Source of the DNA: Atherix ibis
Lineage: Eukaryota; Arthropoda; Insecta; Diptera; Athericidae
Reading direction: 5' to 3'
DNA: 64,000 nt
NCBI GenBank assembly: GCA_958298945.1
Contig: OY282608.1
Span: 72,898,806 to 72,962,805, forward strand
The notes under the pieces were generated by a model. That model was not told where the DNA came from and did not search any database. It was given only the letters and a program-made list of their open reading frames with translations. The stretch's first letter is position 1. Each line of letters starts with the position of its first letter. Below, piece by piece: positions 41,848 to 56,429 of this stretch. The translations under genes and the position numbers were made by a program.

Positions 41848-44800
41848 CCAGCAAACCAACAAGCCAAAAAGCCAACAAACGAACAAGCCAACAAACGAAC
41901 AAATCAACAAACAAACAAACCATCAAACAAACAAATCAACAAACCAACAAACGAACAAACCAACAAACCAACAAACCAACATACGAACAAACCAACAAAC
42001 CAACAAACCAAGTAACCAACAAATCAACAAACCAACAAACCAACAAGCCAACAAACGAACAAACCAACAAACAAACAAACCAACTAGCCAACAAACCAAC
42101 AAACCAACAAACGAACAAACCAACAAACCAAGAAACCAACAAACGAACAAACCAACAAATCAACAAACCAACAAACCAACAAACCACCAAACCAACAAAC
42201 CAACAAACCAACAAACCAACAAGCCAACAAGTCAACAAACCAACAAACCAACAAGCCAACAAATCAAAAAACCAACAAACCAACAAACCAACAAACCAAG
42301 AAACCAACAAACCAACAAACCAACAAACCAACAAGCCAACAAGCCAATAAACCAACAAGCCAACAAACCAACAAACCAACAAACCAACAAACCAACAAAC
42401 CAACAAACCAACAAACCAACAAACCAACAAACCAACAAACGAACAAACCAACAAACCAACAAACAAATAAACCAACAAACCAACAAACCAACAAACCAAC
42501 AAACCAACAAACCAACAAACCAACAAACCAACAAACCAACAAACCAACAAACCAACAAACCAACAAACCAACAAACCAACAAACCAACAAGCCAACAAAC
42601 CAACAAACGAACAAACCAACAAACCAACAAACCAACAAACCAACAAGCCAACAAACCAGCAAACCAACAAACCAACAAACGAACAAACGAACAAACCAAC
42701 AAACGAACAAACCAATAAACCAATAAACCAACAAACCAACAAGCCAACAAACCAAAAGACCAACAAACCAACAAACGAACAAACCAAAAAACCAACAAAC
42801 CAACAAACCAACAAACCAACAAACCAAGAAGCCAACAAACCAACAAACCAACAAACCAACAAACCAACAAACCAACAAACAAACAAACCAACAAACCAAC
42901 AAACCAAAAAACCAACAAACCAACAAACCAACAAGCCAACAAACCAACAAACCAACAAAAAATAAACCAACAAACCAACAAACCAACAAACAAATAAACC
43001 AACAAACCAACAAACCAACAAACAAACAAACCAACAAACCAACAAGCCAACAAGCCAACAAGCCAACAAACCAACAAACGAACAATCCAACAAACCAACA
43101 AACCAACCAAACAACAAACCATCAAACGAACTAACCAACAATCCAACAAACCAACAAACCAACAAACCATCAAACCAACCAGCCAACAAACCAACAAACC
43201 AACAAGCCAACAAGCCAACAAACCAACAAGCCAACAAACGAACAAACCAACAAACGAACAAACCAAGAAACCGACAAACCAACAAACCAACAAGCCAACA
43301 AACCAACATGCCAACAAACGAACAAACGAACAAACCAACAAACGAACAAACCAACAAGCCGACAAACCAACAAACCAACAAGCCAACAAACCAACAAACC
43401 AACAAACCAACAAACCAACAAAGGAACAAACCAACAATCCAACAAACCAACAAACCATCAAACCAACAAGCCAACAAACCAATAAACCAACAAGCCAACA
43501 AGCCAACAAACCAACAAGCCAACAAACGAATAAACCAACAAACAAACAAACCAACAAACCAACAAACCAACAAACCAACAAACGAACAAACCAACAAACC
43601 AACAAACGAACAAACCAACAAACTAACAAACCAAGTAACCAACAAACCAACAAACCAACAAACCAATAAACCAACAAGCCAACAAACGAACAAACCAACA
43701 ACCAAACAAACCAACAATCCAACAAACCAACAAACCAACAAACCAACAAACGAACAGACCAACAAACCAACAAACCAACAAACGAACAAACCAACAAACC
43801 AACAAACCAACAAATCAACAAACCAACAAACCAACAAACCAACAAACCAACAAGCCAACAAACCAACAAACCAACAAACCAACAAACCAACAAACCAACA
43901 AACCAACAAGCCAACAAGCCAACAAACCAACAAACCAACAAGCCAACAAACCAAAAAAACAACAAACCAACAAATCAAGAAACCAACAAACCAACAAACC
44001 AACAGGCCAACAAGCCAACAAACGAACAAACGAACAAACCAACAAACCAACAAACCAACAAACCGACAAACCAACAAACGAACAAATCAACAAACAAAAA
44101 AACGAACAAACCAACAAACGAACAAACCAACAATCCAACAAACCAACAAACCAACAAGCCAACAAACCAACAAACCAACAAACCACCAAGCCGACAAGCC
44201 AATAAACCAACAAGGCAACAAACGAACGAACCAACACACAAACAAACCAACAAACCAACAAACCAACAAACCAACAAACCAACAAGCCAACAAACCAAAA
44301 CCAATAAACCAACAAACGAACAAACCAACAAACCAACAAACCAACGAACCAACGAACCAACAAGCCAACAAACCAACAAACCAACAAACGAACAAACGAA
44401 CAAATCAACAAACGAACAAATCAACAAACCAACAAACCAACAAACCAACAAACCAACGAACGAACAAACCAACAAACCAACAAACCAACATACGAACAAA
44501 CCAACAAACCAACAAACCAAGTAACCAACAAATCAACAAACCAACAAACCAACAAGCCAACAAACGAACAAACAAACAAACCAACAAGCCAACAAACCAA
44601 CAAACGAACAAACCAACAAGCCAACAAACCAACAAACAAACAAACCAACAAACCAACAAGCCAACAAACCAACAAACCACCAAACCAACAAACCAACAAA
44701 CCAACAAACCAACAAGCCAACAAGTCAACAAACCAACAAACCAACAAGCCAACAAACCAAAAAACCAACAAACCAAAAAGCGAACAAACCAACAAACCAA

Positions 44801-45884
44801 CAAACCAACAAACCAACAAACCAACAAACCAACAAACCAACAAACCAACAAGCCAACAAGCCAATAAACCAACAAGCCAACAAACGAACAAACCAACAAA
44901 GCAACAAATCAACAAACCAACAAACCAACAAACAAATAAACCAACAAACCAACAAACCAACAAGCCAACAAACCAACAAACCAACAAGCCAACAAACGAA
45001 CAAACCAACAAGCAAACAAACCAACAAAACAACAAACGAACAAACGAACAAACCAACAAACCAACAAACCAACAAACCAACAAGCCAAAAAACCAACACA
45101 CCAACAAACAAACAAGCCAACAAGCAAACAAACCAACAAGCCAACAAACGCACAAACCGACAAACCACCAAACCACCAAACCAACAATCCAAAAAACCAA
45201 CAAACCAACAAGCCAACAAAGCAACAAACCAACAAGCCAACAAACGAACAAACCAACAAACTAACAAACCAACAAACCAACAAACCAACAAACAAACAAA
45301 CCAACAAGCCAACAAACCAACAAACCAACAAACCAACAAACGAACAAACCAACAAACCAACAAACGAACAAACCAACAAACTAACAAACCAAGTAACCAA
45401 CAAACCAACAAACCAACAAACCAACAAACCAACAAACCAACAAACAAACAAACCAACAAACCAACAAACCAACAAACCAACAAACCAACAAACCAACAAA
45501 CCAACAAACCAACAAACCAACAAACAAACAAACAAACAAACCAACAAACCAACAAACCAACAAACCAACAAACCAACAAACAAACAAACCAACAAACCAC
45601 GAAGCCGACAAGCCAACAAACCAACAGGCCAACAAACGAACAAACCAACAAACAAACAAACCAACAAACCAACAAACCAACAAGCCAACAAACTAACAAA
45701 CAAACAAACAAACAAACCAACAAGCCAACAAACCAACAAACCAACAAACCAAGAAACGAACAAACCAACAAACCAACAAACAAACAAACCAACAAACCAA
45801 CAAACCAACAAACCAACAAACCAACAAACCAACAAACAAACAAACCAACAAACCAACAAACCAACAAACCAACAAGCCAACAAA
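41848..45884. repeat. ~4.0-kb tandem unit, copy 1
   Basis: No gene is present. Markers in order are ACCATCAAACAAAC (CATC at 41921), AAGTAACC, an AAAAAATAAACC variant (42956), AAAGGAAC (43423), AAGGCAAC (44213), AAGCCAAAAAACCAACACACC and CCACGAAGCC (45598). All recur in 45885-49700. The offset falls stepwise from 4,037 to 3,997, 3,996 and 3,981, then to about 3,935 and 3,902, so copy 2 has lost mostly whole octamers at several places. Confidence 0.87.
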
Positions 45885-48800
45885 CCAGCAAACCAACAAG
45901 CCAAAAAGCCAACAAACGAACAAGCCAACAAACGAACAAATCAACAAACAAACAAACCATCAAACAAACAAATCAACAAACCAACAAACGAACAAACCAA
46001 CAAACCAACAAACCAATATACGAACAAACCAACAAACCAACAAACCAAGTAACCAACAAATCAACAAACCAACAAACCAACAAGCCAACAAACGAACAAA
46101 CCAACAAACAAACAAACCAACTAGCCAACAAACCAACAAACCAACAAACGAACAAACCAACAAACCAAGAAACCAACAAACGAACAAACCAACAAATCAA
46201 CAAACCAACAAACCAACAAACCACCAAACCAACAAACCAACAAACCAACAAACCAACAAGCCAACAAGTCAACAAACCAACAAACCAACAAGCCAACAAA
46301 TCAAAAAACCAACAAACCAACAAACCAACAAACCAACAAACCAACAAACCAACAAACCAACAAACCAACAAGCCAACAAGCCAATAAACCAACAAACCAA
46401 CAAACCAACAAACCAACAAACCAACAAACCAACAAACCAACAAACCAACAAACAAACAAACGAACAAACCAACAAACCAACAAACAAATAAACTAACAAA
46501 CCAACAAACCAACAAACCAACAAACCAACAAACCAACAAACCAACAAACCAACAAACCAACAAACCAACAAACCAACAACCCAACAAACCAACAAACGAA
46601 CAAACCAACAAACCAACAAACCAACAAACCAACAAGCCAACAAACCAGCAAACCAACAAACCAACAAACAAACAAACGAACAAACCAACAAACGAACAAA
46701 CCAATAAACCAATAAACCAACAAACCAACAAGCCAACAAACCAACAAACCAAAAGACCAACAAACCAACAAACGAACAAACCAAAAAACCAACAAACCAA
46801 CAAACCAACAAACCAACAAACCAACAAGCCAACAAACCAACAAACCAACAAACCAACAAACCAACAAACCAACAAACAAACAAACCAACAAACCAACAAA
46901 CCAACAAACCAAATAACCAACAAACCAACAAGCCAACAAACCAACAAACCAACAAAAAATAAACCAACAAACCAACAAACCAACAAACAAATAAACCAAC
47001 AAACCAACAAACCAACAAACAAACAAACCAACAAACCAACAAGCCAACAAGCCAACAAGCCAACAAACCAACAAACGAACAAGCCAACAAACGAACAATC
47101 CAACAAACCAACAAACCAACCAACCAACAAACCATCAAACGAACTAACCAACAATCCAACAAACCAACAAACCAACAAACCATCAAACCAACCAGCCAAC
47201 AAACCAACAAACCAACAGCCAACAAGCCAACAAACCAACAAGCCAACAAACGAACAAACCAACAAACGAACAAACCAAGAAACCGACAAACCAACAAACC
47301 AACAAGCCAACAAACCAACATGCCAACAAACGAACAAACCAACAAGCCGACAAACCAACAACCCAACAAGCCAACAAACCAACAAACCAACAAACCAACA
47401 AACCAACAAACCAACAAAGGAACAAACCAACAATCCAACAAACCAACAAACCATCAAACCAATAAGCCAACAAACCAATAAACCAACAAGCCAACAAGCC
47501 AACAAACCAGCAAGCCAACAAACGAATAAACCAACAAACAAACAAACCAACAAACCAACAAACCAACAAACCAACAAACGAACAAACCAACAAACCAACA
47601 AACGAACAAACCAACAAACTAACAAACCAAGTAACCAACAAACCAACAAACCAACAAACCAACAAACCAACAAGCCAACAAACGAACAAACCAACAACCA
47701 AACAAACCAACAATCCAACAAACCAACAAACCAACAAACGAACAGACCAACAAACCAACAAACCAACAAACGAACAAACCAACAAACCAACAAACCAACA
47801 AATCAACAAACCAACCAACCAACAAACCAACAAACCAACAAGCCAACAAACCAACAAACCAACAAACCAACAAACCAACAAACCAACAAACCAACAAGCC
47901 AACAAGCCAACAAACCAACAAACCAACAAGCCAACAAACCAAAAAAAACAACAAACCAACAAATCAAGAAACCAACAAACCAACAAACCAACAGGCCAAC
48001 AAGCCAACAAACGAACAAACGAACAAACCAACAAACCAACAAACCGACAAACCAACAAACGAACAAATCAACAAACAGAAAAACGAACAAACCAACAAAC
48101 GAACAAACCAACAATCCAACAAACCAACAAACTAACAAGCCAACAAACCAACAAACCAACAAACCACCAAGCCGACAAGCCAAAAAACCAACAAGGCAAC
48201 AAACGAACGAACCAACACACAAACAAACCAACAAACCAACAAACCAACAAACCAACAAACCAACAAGCCAACAAACCAATAAACCAATAAACCAACAAAC
48301 GAACAAACCAACAAACCAACAAACCAACGAACCAACGAACCAACAAGCCAACAAATCAACAAACCAACAAACGAACAAACGAACAAATCAACAAACGAAC
48401 AAACCAACAAACCAACAAACCAACAAACCAACAAACCAACGAACGAACAAATCAACAAACCGACAAACCAACATACGAACAAACCAACAAACCAACAAGC
48501 CAACAAACCAACAAACAAACAAACCAACAAACCAACAAGCCAACAAACCAACAAACCACCAAACCAACAAACCAACAAACCAACAAACCAACAAGCCAAC
48601 AAACCAACAAACCAACAAGCCAACAAACCAAAAAACCAACAAACCAACAAACCAACAAACCAAGAAACCAAGAAACCAACAAACCAAAAAGCGAACAAAC
48701 CAACAAACCAACAAACCAACAAACCAACAAACCAACAAACCAACAAACCAACAAACCAACAACCCAACAAACCAACAAACCAACAAGCCAACAAGCCAAT

Positions 48801-49700
48801 AAACCAACCAGCCAACAAACGAACAAACCAACAAAGCAACAAACTAACAAACCAACAAACCAACAAACAAATAAACCAACAAACCAACAAACCAACAAAC
48901 CAACAAACCAACAAACCAACAAGCCAACAAACGAACAAACCAACAAGCAAACAAACCAATAAACCAACAAACGAACAAACGAACAAACCAACAAACCAAC
49001 AAACCAACAAACCAACAAGCCAAAAAACCAACACACCAACAAACAAACATGCCAACAAGCAAACAAACCAACAAGCCAACAAACGAACAAACCGACAAAC
49101 CACCAAACCACCAAACCAACAATCCAACAAACCAACAAACCAACAAGCCAACAAAGCAACAAACCAACAAGCCAACAAACGAACAAACCAACAAACCAAC
49201 AAACCAACAAACCAACAAACCAACAAACAAACAAACCAACAAGCCAACAAACCAACAAACCAACAAACCAACAAACCAACAAACGAACAAACCAACAAAC
49301 CAACAAACCAACAAACAAACAAGCCAACAAACCAACAAACCAACAAACCAACAAACCAACAAACCAACAAACAAACAAACCAACAAACCAACAAACCAAC
49401 AAACCAACAAACCAACAAACCAACAAACCAACAAACAAACAAACCAACAAACCAACAAACCAACAAACCAACAAACCAACAAACCAACAAACCAACAAAC
49501 CACGAAGCCGACAAGCTAACAAACCAACAGGCCAACAAACGAACAAACCAACAAACAAACAAACCAACAAACCAACAAACCAACAAGCCAACAAACTAAC
49601 AAACCAACAAACAAACAAACCAACAAGCCAACAAACCAACAAACCAACAAACCAAGAAATGAACAAACCAACAAACCAACAAACCAACAAACAAACAAAC
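45885..49700. repeat. ~4.0-kb tandem unit, copy 2
   Basis: This is the adjacent copy of 41848-45884: CATC at 45958, AAAAAATAAACC at 46953, AAAGG at 47419, AAGGC at 48194 and CCACGAAGCC at 49500. It lacks the AAGTAACC unit that copy 1 has near 44520. Single-unit differences such as AACATACG against AATATACG occur early in the block. Confidence 0.85.
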
Positions 49701-51690
49701 CAACAAACCAACAAACCAACAAACCAACAAACCAACAAACCAACGAACAAACAAACCAACAAACCAACAAACCAACAAACCAACAAGTCAACAAACCAAC
49801 AAACCAACAAACCAACAAACAAATAAACCATCAAACCAACAAACCAACAAACAAATAAACCAACAAACCAACAAACAAACAAACCATCAAACCAACAAGC
49901 CAACAAACGAAGAAACCAACAAGCAAACAAACAAACAAGCCAACAAACCAACAAACGAACAAACTAACAGACCAACAAACCAACAAGCCAAAAAACCAAC
50001 ACACCAACAAACAAACAAGCCAACAAGCAAACAAACCAACAAGCCAACAAACGAACAAACCGACAAACCACCAAATCACCAAACCAACAAACCAACAAAC
50101 CAACAAACCAACAAACCAATAAGCCAACAAAGCAACAAACCAACAAGCCAACAAACGAACAAACCAACAAACCAACAAACCAACAAACCAACAAACCAAC
50201 AAACCAACAAACCAGCAAACCAACAAACCAACAAACCAACAAGCCAACAAACTAACAAACCAACAAACAAAGAAACCAACAAGCCAACAAACCAACAAAC
50301 CAGCAAACCAACAAACCAACAAACGAACAAACCAACAAACTAACAAACCAACAAACCAACAAACCAACAAACCAACAAACCAACAAACCAACAAACCAAC
50401 AAACCAACAAACCAACAAACCAACAACCCAACAAACCAACAAGCCAACAAACGAACGAACCAACAAACGAACAAACCAACAAACCAACAAAGCAACAAAC
50501 CAACAAACGATCAAACCAACAAACCAACAAACGAACAAACCAACAAACCAACAAACCAACAAACCAACAAGCCAACAAACCAACAAACAAACAAACTAAC
50601 AAACGAACAAACCAACAAACCAACAAACCAACAAACCAACAAACCAACAAGCCAACAAACCATCAAAACAACTAGCCAACAAGCCAACAAACCAACAAGC
50701 CAAGAAACGAACAAACCAACAAACCAACAAACCAACAAGCCAACAAACCAACAAACCAACAAACCAACAAACGAACAAACCAACAAACCAAGAAGCCAAC
50801 AAGCCAACAAGCAAACAAACCAACAAGCCAACAAACGAACAAACCAACAAACCAACAAACCAACAAGCCAACAAACCAACAACCAACACACCAACGAACG
50901 AACAAACCAACAAACCAACAAACGAACAAACCAACAAACCAACAAACGAACAAACCAACAAACCAACAAACCAACAAACCAACAAACCAACAAGCCAACA
51001 AACCAACAAACCAACAAACTAACAAATTAACAAAGCAACAAACCAAAAAACCAACAAACCATCAAACGAACAAGCCAACAAACCAACAAACCAACGAGCC
51101 AACAAGCCAACAAACCAACAATCCAACAAACGAACAAACCAACAAACCAACAAACCAACAAACCAACAAACCAACAAACCAACAAACCAACAACCAACAC
51201 ACCAACGAACGAACAAACCAACAAACCAACAAACGAACAAACCAACAAACCAACAAACGAACAAACCAACAAACCAACAAACCAACAAGCCAACAAACCA
51301 ACAAACCAACAAACCAACAAGCCAACAAACTAACAAACCAACAAACAAACAAACCAACAAGCCAACAAACCAACAAACCAACAAACCAACAAACGAACAA
51401 ACCAACAAACCAACAAACCAACAAACCAACAAACCAACAAACAAACAAACCAACAAACAAACAAACCAACAAACCAACAAACCAACAAACCAACAAACCA
51501 ACAAACCAACAAACCAACAAGCCAACAAACCAACAAACCAACAAACAAATAAACCATCAAACCAACAAACCAACAAACAAATAAACCAACAAAACAAACC
51601 AACCAACCAACAAACCAACAAACCAACAAGCAAACAAACCAACAAACCAACAAACTAACAAACGAACAAACGAACAAACCAACGAACCAA
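49700..51690. repeat. Segment 6a: octamer array linking the 4.0-kb pair to the 3.16-kb pair
   Basis: No gene is present. The stretch contains variant blocks related to 35.2-35.8 kb, including AACAACCAACACACCAACG near 50.88 and 51.19 kb and ATTAACAAAGC at 51026, but in a different arrangement. An ACCATCAAAACAACTAGCC junction near 50661 is a local oddity. Confidence 0.7.
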
Positions 51691-53235
51691 CTAACCAACA
51701 AGCCAAAAAACCAACACACCAACAAACAAACAAGCCAACAAGCAAACAAACCAACAAGCCAACAAACGAACAAACCGACAAACCACCAAACCACCAAGCC
51801 AACAAACCAACAAACCAACAAACCAACAAACCAACAAGCCAACAAACCAACAAGCCAACAAACGAACAAACCAACAAACGAACAAACCAACAAACCAACA
51901 AAGCAACAAACCAACAAACGAACAAACTAACAAACCAACAAACGAACAAACCAACAAACCAACAAACCAACAAACCAACAAGCCAACAAACCAACAAACA
52001 AACAAACTAACAAACGAACAAACCAACAAACCAACAAACCAACAAACCAACAAACCAACAAGCCAACAAACCATCAAACCAACTAGCCAACAAGCCAACA
52101 AACCAACAAGCCAAGAAACGAACAAACCAACAAACCAACAAACCAACAAGCCAACAAACCAACAAACCAACAAACCAACAAACGTACAAACCAACAAACC
52201 AAGAAGCCAACAAGCCAACAAGCAAACAAACCAACAAGCCAACAAGCGAACAAACCAACAAACCAACAAACCAACAAGCCAACAAACCAACAACCAACAC
52301 ACCAACGAACGAACAAACCAACAAACCAACAAACGAACAAACCAACAAACCAACAAACGAACAAACCAACAAACCAACAAACCAACAAACCAACAAACCA
52401 ACAAACCAACAAGCCAACAAACCAACAAACCAACAAACTAACAAATTAACAAAGCAACAAACCAAAAAACCAACAAACCATCAAACGAACAAGCCAACAA
52501 ACCAACAAACCAACGAGCCAACAAGCCAACAAACCAACAATCAAACAAACGAACAAACCAACAAACCAACAAACCAACAAACCAACAAACCAACAACCAA
52601 CACACCAACGAACGAACAAACCAACAAACCAACAAACGAACAAACCAACAAACCAACAAACGAACAAACCAACAAACCAACAAACTAACAAACCAACAAA
52701 CAAACAAACCAACAAGCCAACAAACCAACAAACCAACAAACCAACAAACGAACAAACCAACAAACCAACAAACCAACAAACCAACAAACAAACAAACTAA
52801 CAAACAAACAAACCAACAAACCAACAAACCAACAAACCAACAAACCAACAAACCAACAAACCAACAAGCCAACAAACCAACAAACCAACAAACAAATAAA
52901 CCATCAAACCAACAAACCAACAAACAAATAAACCAACAAACCAACAAACCAACAAACCAACAAACCAACAAACCAACAAGCAAACAAACCAACAAACCAA
53001 CAAACGAACAAACGAACAAACCAACGAACCAACTAACCAACAAGTCAAAAAACCAACACACCGACAAACAAACAAGCCAACAAGCAAACAAACCAACAAG
53101 CCAACAAACGAACAAACCGACAAACCACCAAACCACCAAACCAACAAACCAACAAACCAACAAACCAACAAGCCAACAAAGCAACAAACCAACAAGCCAA
53201 CAAACGAACAAACCAACAAACCAACAAACCAACAA
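51691..53235. repeat. Spaced direct repeat, copy A (3,158-bp offset)
   Basis: The markers AACTAACC (51691), AACGTACAAACC (52184), AACAACCAACACACC near 52.29 kb and ATTAACAAAGC (52445) all recur 3,158 bp downstream, except the first at 3,166. The agreement ends near 53235, where this copy reads AACAAACAAACC and copy B reads AACGAACAAACC. Confidence 0.85.
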
Positions 53236-53754
53236 ACCAACAAACCAACAAACAAACAAACCAACAAGCCAACAAACCAACAAACCAACAAACCAACAAA
53301 CCAACAAACAAACAAACCAACAAACCAACAAACAAACAAGCCAACAAACCAACAAACCAACAAACCAACAAACCAACAAACCAACAACCAAACAAACCAA
53401 CAAACCAACAAACCAACAAACCAACAAACCAACAAACCAACAAACAAACAAACCAACAAACCAACAAACCAACAAACCAACAAACCAACAAACCAACAAA
53501 CCAACAAACCAACAAACAATTAAACCAACAAACCAACAAACCAACAAACCAACAAACCAACAAACCAACAAACCAGCAAACCAACAAACCAACAAACCAA
53601 CAAGCCAACAAACTAACAAACCAACAAACAAAGAAACCAACAAGCCAACAAACCAACAAACCAACAAACCAACAAACCAACAAACGAACAAACCAACAAA
53701 CTAACAAACCAACAAACCAACAAACCAACAAACCAACAAACCAACAAACCAACA

Positions 53755-54856
53755 AACAAACAAACCAACAAACCACGAAGCCGACAAGCCAACAAACCAA
53801 CATGCCAACAAACGAACAAACCAACAAACAAACAAACCAACAAACCAACAAACCAACAAACCAACAAGCCAACAAACCAACAAACCAATAAACCAACAAA
53901 CGAACAAACCAACAAACCAACAAACCAACGAACCTACAAACCAACAAACCAACAAACCAACAAACGAACAAACGAACAAACGAACAAACCAACAAACGAA
54001 CAAACCAAAAAACCAACAAACCAACAAACCAACAAACCAACAAACCAACAAGCCAACAAACCAACAAACGAACAAACCAACACACCAACAAACAAACAAG
54101 CCAACAAGCAAACAAACCAACAAGCCAACAAACGAACAAACCGAGAAACCACCAAACCACCAAACCAACAATCCAACAAACCAACAAACCAACAAGCAAA
54201 CAAAGCAACAAACCAACAAGCCAACAAACGAACAAACCAACAAACCAACAAACCAACAAACCAACAAACCAACAAACCAACAAACAAACAAACCAACAAA
54301 CCAACAAACCAACAAACCAACAAACCAACAAACCGGCAAACCAACAAACCAATAAACCAACAAACCAACAAACAAACAAGCCACCAAACATACAAACCAA
54401 CAAACAAACAAACCAACAAACCAACAAACCAACAAACCAACAAACCAACAAACCAACAAACCAACAAACCAACAAACCAACAAACCAACAAACCAAAAAA
54501 CCAACAAACAAACAAACCAACAAACCAACAAACCAACAAACCAACAAACCAACAAACCAACAAACCAACAAACAAACAAACCAACAAACCACGAAGCCGA
54601 CAAGCAAACAAACCAACATGCCAACAAACGAACAAACCAACAAACAAACAAACCAACAAACCAACAAACCAACAAACCAACAAGCCAACAAACCAATAAA
54701 CCAATAAACCAACAAACGAACAAACCAACAAACCAACAAACCAACGAACCTACAAACCAACAAACCAACAAACCAACAAACGAACAAACGAACAAACCAA
54801 CAAACAAACAAACCAAAAAACCAACAAACCAACAAACCAACAAACCAACAAACCAA
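53755..54856. repeat. 816-bp spaced repeat within the gap
   Basis: CCACGAAGCCGAC at 53773 and 54589, and AACGAACCTACAAACC near 53929 and 54745, are both 816 bp apart, which is exactly 102 octamers. The matched stretches are roughly 53755-54045 and 54571-54856. They differ at single units, for example AAGCCAAC against AAGCAAAC directly after the CCGAC. Confidence 0.78.
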
Positions 54857-56393
54857 CTAACCAACAAGCCAAAAAACCAACACACCAACAAACAAACAAG
54901 CCAACAAGCAAACAAACCAACAAGCCAACAAACGAACAAACCGACAAACCACCAAACCACCAAGCCAACAAACCAACAAACCAACAAACCAACAAGCCAA
55001 CAAACCAACAAGCCAACAAACGAACAAACCAACAAACGAACAAACCAACAAACCAACAAAGCAACAAACCAACAAACGAACAAACCAACAAACCAACAAA
55101 CGAACAAACCAACAAACCAACAAACCAACAAACCAACAAGCCAACAAACCAACAAACAAACAAACTAACAAACGAACAAACCAACAAACCAACAAACCAA
55201 CAAACCAACAAACCAACAAGCCAACAAACCATCAAACCAACTAGCCAACAAGCCAACAAACCAACAAGCCAAGAAACGAACAAACCAACAAACCAACAAA
55301 CCAACAAGCCAACAAACCAACAAACCAACAAACCAACAAACGTACAAACCAACAAACCAAGAAGCCAACAAGCCAACAAGCAAACAAACCAACAAGCCAA
55401 CAAGCGAACAAACCAACAAACCAACAAACCAACAAGCCAACAAACCAACAACCAACACACCAACGAACGAACAAACCAACAAACCAACAAACGAACAAAC
55501 CAACAAACCAACAAACGAACAAACCAACAAACCAACAAACCAACAAACCAACAAACCAACAAACCAACAAGCCAACAAACCAACAAACCAACAAACTAAC
55601 AAATTAACAAAGCAACAAACCAAAAAACCAACAAACCATCAAACGAACAAGCCAACAAACCAACAAACCAACGAGCCAACAAGCCAACAAACCAACAATC
55701 CAACAAACGAACAAACCAATAAACCAACAAACCAACAAACCAACAAACCAACAACCAATACACCAACGAACGAACAAACCAACAAACCAACAAACGAACA
55801 AACCAACAAACCAACAAACGAACAAACCAACAAACCAACAAACTAACAAACCAACAAACAAACAAACCAACAAGCCAACAAACCAACAAACCAACAAACC
55901 AACAAAAGAACAAACCAACAAACCAACAAACCAACAAACCAACAAACAAACAAACTAACAAACAAACAAACCAACAAACCAACAAACCAACAAACCAACA
56001 AACCAACAAACCAACAAACCAACAAGCCAACAAACCAACAAACCAACAAACAAATAAACCATCAAACCAACAAACCAACAAACAAATAAACCAACAAACC
56101 AACAAACCAACAAACCAACAAACCAACAAACCAACAAGCAAACAAACCAACAAACCAACAAACGAACAAACGAACAAACCAACGAACCAACTAACCAACA
56201 AGTCAAAAAACCAACACACCGACAAACAAACAAGCCAACAAGCAAACAAACCAACAAGCCAACAAACGAACAAACCGACAAACCACCAAACCACCAAACC
56301 AACAAACCAACAAACCAACAAACCAACAAGCCAACAAAGCAACAAACCAACAAGCCAACAAACGAACAAACCAACAAACCAACAAACCAACAA
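54857..56393. repeat. Spaced direct repeat, copy B (3,158-bp offset)
   Basis: This copy matches 51691-53235: AACTAACC at 54857, AACGTACAAACC at 55342 and ATTAACAAAGC at 55603. Differences are small, such as ACCAATACACC near 55756 against ACCAACACACC, and AAAAGAAC near 55914 against AAACGAAC. About 1.6 kb of other array separates the two copies. Confidence 0.85.
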
Positions 56394-56429
56394 ACCAACA
56401 AACGAACAAACCAACAAACCAACAAACCA

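Noticed and set aside
41936..44077. Long - strand open frames (up to 713 codons) with a hydrophobic V-C-W-F-V-G-L-L cycle, as a membrane protein
   Set aside because: The apparent transmembrane character is just the translation of T/G-rich repeats. Overlapping frames on the same strand give the same peptide cycle, which real genes do not do.
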